Below the pieces are notes generated by a model. The model was not told where the DNA came from, searched no databases, and saw only the letters and a list, made by a program, of their open reading frames with translations. A DNA stretch of 21,395 nucleotides, taken from contig CAYFVQ010000040.1 in assembly GCA_964346585.1 (NCBI GenBank), positions 1 to 21,395 of the forward strand. Direction: 5' to 3'. Below, piece by piece: positions 15,854 through 21,395 of the stretch. The stretch's first letter is position 1. Every line of letters starts with the position of its first letter. The position numbers and the translations under genes were made by a program. This DNA comes from SOIA01 sp964346585. GTDB taxonomy: Bacteria > Acidobacteriota > Aminicenantia > Aminicenantales > Aminicenantaceae.

Positions 15854-16051
15854 TTTTCACTCTTCCGGAAGCTTCGGGTTGAAGTTTCATTATACGACAC
15901 TTGCCAACCTTTCTCTATGGCTCGTTCTGATGAACAACAGTCTTTATCCGCGATTGTTTAAATGACTTTGGAAATCTCCGAAACGACTCTTCAGGTTTGG
16001 CCTTTCTTCTATTGCCAAATCAACAAAAGAAAATTATAATTCTTGCCTAAG

Positions 16052-16171
16052 CGCACGTTCCCCAAGTTACTACTTCTTCTTATGAAGAAGATGGACAATC
16101 CCTCTTCTCTTGAAGTAAGAACTGAAAGGGATAGTCCCAATACAAGAGGTGGTACCTTGGGGAACGTCCCC
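16052..16171. repeat. Nested inverted repeat E
   Basis: Outer arms GCACGTTCCCCAAGTTACTA… (16052-16078) and …GGTACCTTGGGGAACGTCCCC (16143-16171) are of the same kind as the outer arms of repeat A. The inner pair GGACAATCCCTCTT (16093-16106) and AAAGGGATAGTCCC (16125-16138) is that of D1 and F. The element ends 22 bases before the amidotransferase start, so it would lie in that gene's leader or promoter region. The rest of the gene-free stretch 15854-16192 shows nothing clear. Confidence 0.85.
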
Positions 16172-16192
16172 TTATTTTGAGGAGAGCCAGGA

Positions 16193-17362
16193 ATGAAAAA
16201 ATCTCATTTAAAAAAATCTTTTTTTGCTGTCTCAATCATTTTATGTGCAATTCTAATCTTTTATTTTAACAGATGTAAAGTCGCCTATCAACCCCCTGAG
16301 CGATTCTTCGACACCGCTGAACCGATTTCTGAAGAAGTGAGGCTGACTATTCTCTATCCCTCAATGGGCTCTATAAGGGCCCTGACCGAACTTCTAGAGC
16401 AGGAATTAATCACTATCGAGAACTTGACTGTCATCGGTGTCTACCACGAGAACGAACGAACCGATTACCAGAGATCGATTGAATACGTTGGAGAAAATGA
16501 CCTCAGATGGTTCAAGTTTCATAAAATCTCGGGCGAACTCAGCAAAGACACTCTCTTCCAGAAGAACACCTGCAGCGAGGAATTCGAGATGATTTTCAAT
16601 AAATCAGACGGTGTCATCTTTTTCGGTGGCGCAGATATCCCTCCCTACATTTATGGAGAAAAGACGAATCTCCTCTCCGGTATATCCACCACCTACCGGC
16701 ATTTCCTGGAACTCTCCTTCATCTTTCATCTGCTAGGAGGATTCCAGGATGAAGACTTCACGCCGCTCCTGGAGTCTGAACCTGAATTTCCTGCGCTCGG
16801 TATATGCCTGGGAGCCCAGAGTCTCAACGTGGGCACAGGCGGGACACTCACTCAAGATATCTGGTCCGAGAAATACGGGAAAAAATTCGCTGAAGACGTG
16901 TTCACCCTGGGCAAAGAAAACTGGCACAATAATCCTTTTGCCCGAGTGTACCCAGAGGAAAGACTGATACGATACAATCTCCACCGGATAAAACTCGATA
17001 AAGAAGGTAAATTCTGCTCGGCTCTAGGGTTTGAAGAAGAAGATACTCCGTTTATCATCAGTAGTCATCACCAGATGGTGAAGAAGCCGGGAAAGGGAAT
17101 GACAATTATCGCCACTTCCCTGGATGGAAAGGTTTCGGAAGCGATCGAGCACATAAAATATCCTCATGTGCTCGGCACTCAGTTTCATCCTGAGTTTCCG
17201 ATTCTCTGGGACACTGTTCAGAAATTCCGGATCATTCCTCAAGATGAAGAGGGGATCAACCTTAATTCTTTCCTGAAAGACAATCCTCCGAGCTGGAATT
17301 TCCACCAGAAGATCTGGGCCTGGCTTGAAGAGAGATTAGTGGAAAGCCACAAAAACCAATAA
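16193..17362 (+). CDS. Membrane-anchored class I glutamine amidotransferase-like protein (peptidase C26)
   Basis: 389 residues. A basic N-terminus and one hydrophobic helix (about 9-26) anchor or export the protein; a Cys follows at 28, but the preceding residues (FNR) are a poor lipobox. The remainder is a class I glutamine amidotransferase/γ-glutamyl hydrolase domain: FFGGADIPP, nucleophile C205 in GICLGAQ, GGTLTQDI, SSHHQMVKKPGKGM, and H332-P-E334 in GTQFHPEF, so the Cys-His-Glu triad is complete. The pattern resembles γ-glutamyl-GABA hydrolases (PuuD), but those are cytosolic; an extracytoplasmic form could act on γ-glutamyl peptides or wall fragments (inference). A GGAG ribosome binding site lies eight bases upstream of the ATG, just after repeat E. 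The next gene is convergent. Confidence 0.87.
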   Translation: MKKSHLKKSFFAVSIILCAILIFYFNRCKVAYQPPERFFDTAEPISEEVRLTILYPSMGSIRALTELLEQELITIENLTVIGVYHENERTDYQRSIEYVGENDLRWFKFHKISGELSKDTLFQKNTCSEEFEMIFNKSDGVIFFGGADIPPYIYGEKTNLLSGISTTYRHFLELSFIFHLLGGFQDEDFTPLLESEPEFPALGICLGAQSLNVGTGGTLTQDIWSEKYGKKFAEDVFTLGKENWHNNPFARVYPEERLIRYNLHRIKLDKEGKFCSALGFEEEDTPFIISSHHQMVKKPGKGMTIIATSLDGKVSEAIEHIKYPHVLGTQFHPEFPILWDTVQKFRIIPQDEEGINLNSFLKDNPPSWNFHQKIWAWLEERLVESHKNQ

Positions 17363-17374
17363 AGTAGAAAAAGC

Positions 17375-17483
17375 AAAAAAAGGGGCCAGGCCCCTTTTTA
17401 AAGAAGAGGGACAATCCCTACCTTTCTTTACACAATGACTGAAAGGGACAGTCCCAGAAAAAGGGGCTTGTCCCCTTTTTTAT
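17375..17483. repeat. Nested inverted repeat F, likely bidirectional terminator
   Basis: Left arm AAAAAGGGGCCAGGCCCCTT (17377 on) is itself a hairpin with a T-run. The right arm AAAAAGGGGCTTGTCCCCTT (17458 on) is likewise self-complementary and T-rich. Between them GAGGGACAATCCCT (17406-17419) pairs with AAAGGGACAGTCCC (17442-17455). It fills the junction of two convergent genes, and its T-run supplies the TAA stop (17480-17482 on the minus strand) of the MMPL gene. Both halves suit Rho-independent termination. Confidence 0.9.
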
Positions 17484-20221
17484 TTTTTTCTTTCTAACAC
17501 GCCCAGAATGCCGGAAAGGACAATGACTGTCGATAAAAAGCAGGCACCCACACCGACGAACATGGCCACACCGAGACTGGCAAATCCAGGCCAGACTGAA
17601 AACACCAGAGAGCCGAAAGCAAGCATGGTGGTTGCGCTGGTGAGGAGGATCGCCTTGCCTGTGGTCGAAAAAACCTGAGCAATCCTTCTTTTCCCCTCGA
17701 TGCGCCAGCGGTGCACAACATGGACTCCGTCATCCACTCCGATCCCGATGATCATGGGAAGCCCCATGACATTCACAACAGTCAGCTTTATCCCGAACAA
17801 TCCCATCAATCCCACCATCCAGAAAACACCTACAGTCAAAGGAATCATGGCCATGAGCGCATGCCCCGGCTTTCTGTAGTCCAACCAGAGCACAAAAAAG
17901 ACAACAAAAAGAGTGAGGAGAATCGCATTCCTCCCGTCCTTTCCGATAACCTCTATAAGAGCCCTGAATACAGGGGGCATGCCCGTAGCGTTTTCATTGA
18001 CTCTTTCCAAGTCTCCGACAAAGCGTTTGAGAAATTCTGCATCCTTCCAGATGTTATCTGCGGGGAAGATCGTTACCAAGAAGCGTGATCTATCCGTGTT
18101 GGAGTACCTGTCTAAAACCGTCGTGGGAAGATTCTCTATTCCTATATGTTCCACTGAGGACATGCGAAGGACTGACTCTTTAAAATAAGGAGAAAAACTT
18201 TCCTGGTATTTTTCAAGTCCAGCTGATGCCATCCCTGGGTCTTGCTTTATGGTGCTGACAAGATCACGGATAAGACTCTGGGCTTCAGGATCACCCGCTT
18301 CCCCCACAATCACAGCGCATTTCCTGTCCACCTTATCCTGACCTCCCAAATAAGCCATGTCCTGTATCTCCATGATGTTCATCTCCAACCGCTCGAGCTC
18401 TTGAAGGAATGGTTCCAGACTGTGCCGTTTGAATGTGCCGAGAGGCCGGGAGCTTCGCATGGCCTTCCGGACCTCATTGATCAGAGGAATCCTCTTTTCC
18501 TGCTGTTCCTTTGAGGGAAGGTAGACTGAAATATCCTCTGTCATAGCCACAGAACCCAAATCTTTGGATCGTTCAGCGATTTCCCGTGATTCCTCCACAC
18601 TATCGGCCAGGATCAACGCATAATCCATGCTCAGGTCGAACTTCTCGAGCACAGTATCTTGAAGTGTGATCGACGGCAATCCTTGTGGTTCCAGGTTCAT
18701 GTAATTCTGGTCAAATGTGACCCTCGTGGCGCAAACGATCAACAGCCCTGTGGCAAGAACTGATGCAATGAGAGTGGCGAGGTACCGCCGGGCCAGGAAA
18801 TTCCCGGTGTTTCCGAGTGATTTGAAGGAAATATCTTTGACTTTAAATTCTTTCTTTAGTTTGCCTCTTTGTTTCTTTTTTTCAAACCTGTGTTCCCGCA
18901 AAACCAGGAGAGCCGGCAAAAACAGGAAGGTGGACACCAGTATGGTCAGCAGGCCCACACCAGTGACGATGCCCAACTCTTTCATCCCCCGGGAACTGCT
19001 GATACTCAGTGTCAGGAATGCGATACTGGTTGTGAGCCCTCCGGTCAAGATTCCCTTCCCACTCTTCAAAAAAGTTTCCTCCATGGACACGCCAATCGGC
19101 TTTCCTAACGAGCGTCCCTCCGAGAAACCGGAAATCATGTGGATCGAAAAATCGATTCCCAACCCAATAAGAATCACAGCCATCATGTAAGTCATGATAT
19201 TCAGAGTGCCAACCAATAGAGCCGCGGCTCCGACAGCCCAGATGATGCCGACAATCAGGTTCGAAAGAGCCAGGACCGGAGCCACCCACATCCTGAAAGA
19301 AAAAACCAAAAGGAAAAATACAGCCACCAAGGCGATGAAAGTCGTATAACTAATACTCTTTTCCCCATAAACCATTTCATCATGGCCGACCGGCATGATC
19401 CCGGTGAGTCCGGCCTCGACATCCGGATAATTGACTAAAACCTCATCAACAGTTTCCTGGATCGCATCCACACCATTAATCACCTTTCCCATATCCCACA
19501 TCGTGAAGTTCGGAATGACATTCATGACTAAAGCTGTCTTATCGTATGAAAGAATATAAGGTTCTCCAAAAAGAAGTTTATCCACCGCCTCAAGTGGAAC
19601 ATTCTGGGAATTGACTGATTGAGTATCCAAAGCTAGATCATTCTCCACAAACTGTTGCATTGTGGTAACCAAATTTTGGATGCCATCCAGAAACATGAAC
19701 GCTCCATCTTCTTTCTCTCGCGTCGAAAGAGATTCCTCTCGACCAACATACTCTTTTTCCAAGCTATTATTGATGTTCGTCAGCAGAGGAACAAGATTGG
19801 GGTTCGTGTAGACATCTTTCATGTTCTCGAGGTCATCTGCTTTGACAAGCATCAGCCCATGCTGCTTTATAAAATCGATCTCCAATCCAAAATCCACTCG
19901 CTTGACAAACAGCGCGTTGTCTTTCGAATCGACAGTCGCCTTTATCCGGGGAACAGCCTCCTCGGCAAAGGCTTTGATCCGCTCCTCCTGCCCCTGAACA
20001 ACCACGACGATACTCGTTGCGGAGACAAACTCATCGATGATTTCATTGTACTGGACCGTCCTTCTATCTTTGGAAGGCAAAAGGTCAGACCAGCGCATGG
20101 TGATTTTTATCTGCGAGAACAATAGAGCGAAAATAACGGTCAAGAGAGCGACGCCAGCCAGCATCCGCTTGGGATGACGTGTATGCATCCTTGCCAGTTT
20201 CTTAAGAATTTTTTCACGCAT
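17480..20221 (-). CDS. MMPL/RND-superfamily transporter
   Basis: 913 residues from the ATG at 20221, with GAGG seven bases upstream; a GTG directly before it is less well placed. Inner-membrane, proton-driven exporter of the MMPL/patched type. TM1 is at about residues 22-41, followed by a large periplasmic loop (about 42-275) and TM2-6 (about 280-440) with GLGIDFSIH, the family's charged GxxxD motif. A second large loop follows TM7 (about 478-497). The second half ends with TM8-12 (about 750-905) and GIGVDDGVHVVHRW. The duplicated layout and both Asp-containing motifs are complete. Relatives export lipids or hopanoids, but the substrate is unknown here. No periplasmic adaptor or outer-membrane channel is nearby. 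A promoter is proposed at 20252-20280. Confidence 0.92.
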   Translation of the reverse strand: MREKILKKLARMHTRHPKRMLAGVALLTVIFALLFSQIKITMRWSDLLPSKDRRTVQYNEIIDEFVSATSIVVVVQGQEERIKAFAEEAVPRIKATVDSKDNALFVKRVDFGLEIDFIKQHGLMLVKADDLENMKDVYTNPNLVPLLTNINNSLEKEYVGREESLSTREKEDGAFMFLDGIQNLVTTMQQFVENDLALDTQSVNSQNVPLEAVDKLLFGEPYILSYDKTALVMNVIPNFTMWDMGKVINGVDAIQETVDEVLVNYPDVEAGLTGIMPVGHDEMVYGEKSISYTTFIALVAVFFLLVFSFRMWVAPVLALSNLIVGIIWAVGAAALLVGTLNIMTYMMAVILIGLGIDFSIHMISGFSEGRSLGKPIGVSMEETFLKSGKGILTGGLTTSIAFLTLSISSSRGMKELGIVTGVGLLTILVSTFLFLPALLVLREHRFEKKKQRGKLKKEFKVKDISFKSLGNTGNFLARRYLATLIASVLATGLLIVCATRVTFDQNYMNLEPQGLPSITLQDTVLEKFDLSMDYALILADSVEESREIAERSKDLGSVAMTEDISVYLPSKEQQEKRIPLINEVRKAMRSSRPLGTFKRHSLEPFLQELERLEMNIMEIQDMAYLGGQDKVDRKCAVIVGEAGDPEAQSLIRDLVSTIKQDPGMASAGLEKYQESFSPYFKESVLRMSSVEHIGIENLPTTVLDRYSNTDRSRFLVTIFPADNIWKDAEFLKRFVGDLERVNENATGMPPVFRALIEVIGKDGRNAILLTLFVVFFVLWLDYRKPGHALMAMIPLTVGVFWMVGLMGLFGIKLTVVNVMGLPMIIGIGVDDGVHVVHRWRIEGKRRIAQVFSTTGKAILLTSATTMLAFGSLVFSVWPGFASLGVAMFVGVGACFLSTVIVLSGILGVLERKK

Positions 20222-20251
20222 CACTTATCCTCGATTAAATATTTAAAAACA

Positions 20252-20280
20252 ATCATACTTCTCGAATCATCACTTGTCCA
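20252..20280 (-). promoter_or_regulatory. Predicted promoter of the MMPL transporter gene
   Basis: On the minus strand, TGGACA (20280-20275) and TATGAT (20257-20252), each 5 of 6 to consensus, are 17 bases apart. The implied leader is about 25 bases and includes the GAGG ribosome binding site. Confidence 0.55.
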
Positions 20281-20511
20281 TATTTTCAAGATGGCACATT
20301 TATAATATACGCAACGATGGAAAGTTACACATCACATGAAATTGTGATTTTTGGGGGTGAATTTTTTTGCACTGGAAATTGTGGACGTCTTCAGTTGAAA
20401 AGATTGGAGATTTATGTATGATAGTAATGAAAAGAACGGATCAGTGCTGTGGTCAACTTCATCGTTTCGAATAGGACACCAGGATGAAGGGAAAATGCAG
20501 TTTAAAAAAAC

Positions 20512-20540
20512 TTGACATATTCCTACAATTATGATAGGAT
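20512..20540 (+). promoter_or_regulatory. Predicted promoter of the isolated short transcription unit
   Basis: A perfect TTGACA (20512-20517) and TAGGAT (20535-20540, 4 of 6) are 17 bases apart, within AT-rich DNA preceded by a run of seven A (20503-20509). Transcription would start near 20547. The region 20281-20511 upstream holds no recognised gene. Confidence 0.6.
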
Positions 20541-20576
20541 TAATATTGTATATATAGGCATAGAAAGGAGCAACAG

Positions 20577-20639
20577 ATGAAAAGATTCACCGTTCCGCGA
20601 GTTGCCCATTGTGATGAAGGTTGTAGACGCTCATCCTGA
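20577..20639 (+). CDS. Possible 20-residue peptide in an isolated micro-gene
   Basis: ATG at 20577 is preceded by a consensus AAGGAG (20565-20570) at good spacing, itself placed about 20 bases after the predicted transcription start. The ORF reads MKRFTVPRVAHCDEGCRRSS and stops at TGA 20637-20639. It is basic, with two Cys four residues apart, and has no membrane helix. The unit ends in a strong terminator at 20693-20729, giving an RNA of about 180 bases. No gene follows on the same strand, so it is not a leader peptide of an attenuated operon within this window. It may be a small peptide gene or a small RNA with a spurious ORF. No homology is claimed. Confidence 0.4.
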   Translation: MKRFTVPRVAHCDEGCRRSS

Positions 20640-20692
20640 GCAAGATGTAAAACTGCTTTTAAGTTTATTGCCTTAAAATATTTTATTGAACC

Positions 20693-20729
20693 GGCCTTAT
20701 TCCAGTTTTAGGAATAAGGCCTTTTTTTT
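20693..20729 (+). terminator. Strong Rho-independent terminator
   Basis: GGCCTTATTCC (20693-20703) pairs perfectly with GGAATAAGGCC (20711-20721) over a 7-base loop, followed directly by eight T (20722-20729). It closes the short transcription unit that starts near 20547. Confidence 0.92.
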
Positions 20730-20770
20730 ACAATTGTCTCCTTGAAAAGAGTCGACAAGATAAACGAGGT

Positions 20771-20899
20771 AAGCTGCTCTTTTTTTGGGGATGGAGTCAG
20801 TCCTTGTCAGGCTCACACCGACAAGGTTAGGATCAAGCTGAAGGTCTTACACTCAGATGAGACTTGATGACGAAAGGACAGTTCCCAAAAAGCAGCCTG
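20771..20899. repeat. Inverted repeat G1
   Basis: AGCTGCTCTTTTTTTGGGG (20771-20789, start approximate) pairs with TTCCCAAAAAGCAGCCT (20882-20898), and GGAGTCAGTCCTT (20793-20805) faces AAAGGACAGTTCCC (20873-20886), a diverged form of the inner stem of D1, E and F. Its loop holds a separate hairpin, CCTTGTC (20802-20808) with GACAAGG (20820-20826). It overlaps the start of repeat G2. Confidence 0.7.
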
Positions 20900-21100
20900 T
20901 TGTGTATGCTCAGTAATTAATTAACACTTTTATTAAAAATGCTGAGGCTAAAAGTGCGAGCGAAGCGTGGCAATCTCATAAAGAAAAATAATATTATTAC
21001 GGGAATGAAGATATCCTTTTTATGAAATTGCCACGCTTCACTCGCAATGACATCCAAAAAACTTCATCAAATAACTGAGCATGTACACCTATCCCCTTTT
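20896..21100. repeat. Nested inverted repeat G2, next to the rfaE2 stop codon
   Basis: Outer arms GTGTATGCTCAGTAATT (20902-20918) and AATAACTGAGCATGTACAC (21070-21088) enclose the pair GTGCGAGCGAAGCGTGGCAA… (20954-20979) and …GCCACGCTTCACTCGCAATG (21021-21050). This is the best-conserved M2[M1] unit (same as C and D2). It is followed by CCCCTTTTTT, directly against the TAA of the minus-strand gene at 21101-21103, so it forms its 3' untranslated region. Confidence 0.88.
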
Positions 21101-21395
21101 TTACTTTTTATTTTCTGCGGATTGACTGATTCTGTCGAGGATTTCCGATGAGGACCGGCCTTCCAGGTAAGGGATGATGACTACTTTTCCTCCAGCTTCT
21201 TCGACCTCTCTCTTTCCGACCACTTCTTCGGGAGCCCAATCTCCTCCTTTGACAAGCACATCAGGCAGCAGAGCAGCAATAACTCTCTGGGGAGTCTCTT
21301 CTGCGAAAGAAAGGAGATAATCGATATTCTCGATCGCTTCCAAAACTTCAAGCCTTTCTTCCAAAGGGAAGATGGGGCGCGATTCCCCTTTTATC
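21101..21395 (-). CDS. RfaE2/HldE-type ADP-heptose synthesis nucleotidyltransferase, 3' part
   Basis: The frame is open to the right edge of the window, so the gene continues beyond it; the first in-window start-like codon (TTG at 21364) is internal. The visible 97 residues match the C-terminal half of D-glycero-β-D-manno-heptose 1-phosphate adenylyltransferase: KGESRPIFPLEER, LEAIENIDYLLSF, ETPQRVI, LLPDVLVKGGDW, EEVVG…EEAGGKVVIIPYLEG, then RSSSEIL. The enzyme makes ADP-heptose for lipopolysaccharide inner core or other heptose glycans. The usual STT after EG(x) reads SSS here, a mild change. Whether it is a stand-alone RfaE2 or fused to the kinase (HldE) cannot be seen. Confidence 0.88.
   Translation of the reverse strand, partial: IKGESRPIFPLEERLEVLEAIENIDYLLSFAEETPQRVIAALLPDVLVKGGDWAPEEVVGKREVEEAGGKVVIIPYLEGRSSSEILDRISQSAENKK

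Larger units (their letters stand above)
20547..20729 (+). ncRNA. Candidate short transcript (small RNA or micro-gene mRNA)
   Basis: Bounded by the predicted promoter at 20512-20540 and the terminator at 20693-20729. It contains a ribosome binding site and a 20-codon ORF, a small hairpin GCTCA-TCC-TGAGC (20629-20641) over the stop codon, and an AT-rich 3' part. It matches no RNA family that I recognise. Confidence 0.45.

Noticed and set aside
15638..15961. Plus-strand ORF of 107 codons opposite the small protein at 15593-15853
   Set aside because: It has no ribosome binding site and a less protein-like composition than the minus-strand frame, which has GGAAGAG before its TTG start.
18717..19190. 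Plus-strand ORF of 157 codons within the MMPL transporter gene, and others like it
   Set aside because: Antisense shadow of conserved transmembrane segments, without a ribosome binding site or recognisable protein.
20317..20421. 34-codon ORF after a perfect TATAAT (20301-20306), starting ATG at 20317
   Set aside because: No ribosome binding site, no convincing -35 element, and composition without clear coding character; it lies in the leader region between two better-supported promoters. Kept only as a note.
20577..20711. Reading the TGA at 20637 as selenocysteine, giving a Cys-rich protein of 44 residues
   Set aside because: The extension would end inside the loop of the terminator hairpin, and no convincing SECIS-like stem follows the TGA.

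Overview
The window looks like chromosomal DNA of a Gram-negative-type (diderm) bacterium with moderate GC. It carries an outer-membrane-type β-barrel protein (DUF5916), periplasmic parvulin chaperones, an EnvC-type division factor, an MMPL/RND exporter and the end of an ADP-heptose synthesis gene. The combination (DUF5916 protein, pyruvoyl-dependent arginine decarboxylase, AGCS symporter, and intergenic spaces packed with palindromes) suggests an uncultured Acidobacteriota/Aminicenantes-like lineage. That placement is an inference from gene content; no rRNA or other marker gene is present.

Layout. (1) 1-771: 3' part of an AGCS alanine/glycine:cation symporter. (2) 1072-4586: a three-gene + strand operon of envC-like, ctpA-like and yibQ-like genes, an order known from proteobacteria for cell-wall remodelling during division. 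The LytM domain of the first and the S41 protease domain of the second have lost catalytic residues, while the third (polysaccharide deacetylase fold) looks intact. (3) 5098-6021 (-): an unrecognised, aromatic-rich membrane protein built from two diverged copies of one unit. (4) 6121-7296 (+): a small lipoprotein and a pyruvoyl-dependent arginine decarboxylase. (5) 12882-7473 (-): mfd followed by two SurA/parvulin-type foldases, the last two overlapping by ATGA. (6) 15402-13264 (-): DUF5916 protein; 15853-15593 (-): small all-β-looking protein with a TTG start. (7) 16193-17362 (+): a membrane-anchored or exported class I glutamine amidotransferase (peptidase C26). (8) 20221-17480 (-): MMPL/RND transporter. 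(9) 20512-20729 (+): an isolated short transcription unit with its own promoter, ribosome binding site, 20-codon ORF and strong terminator. (10) 21395-21101 (-): 3' end of an rfaE2/hldE-type nucleotidyltransferase.

Most of the larger intergenic spaces, and all three convergent gene junctions, hold long inverted repeats. They are assembled from about five recurring arm modules nested inside one another in different combinations: one outer module encloses two different inner modules at two loci, and one inner module sits in several different outer modules. In two copies of one module the arms carry a compensated base change, so the stem itself seems to be conserved. These elements often reach a flanking stop codon and probably end transcription in both directions. 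Their nesting resembles repeated insertion of REP-like or MITE-like elements. The nested palindromes, the degenerate EnvC/CtpA pair and the orphan micro-gene at 20.5 kb are the most unusual things in the window.
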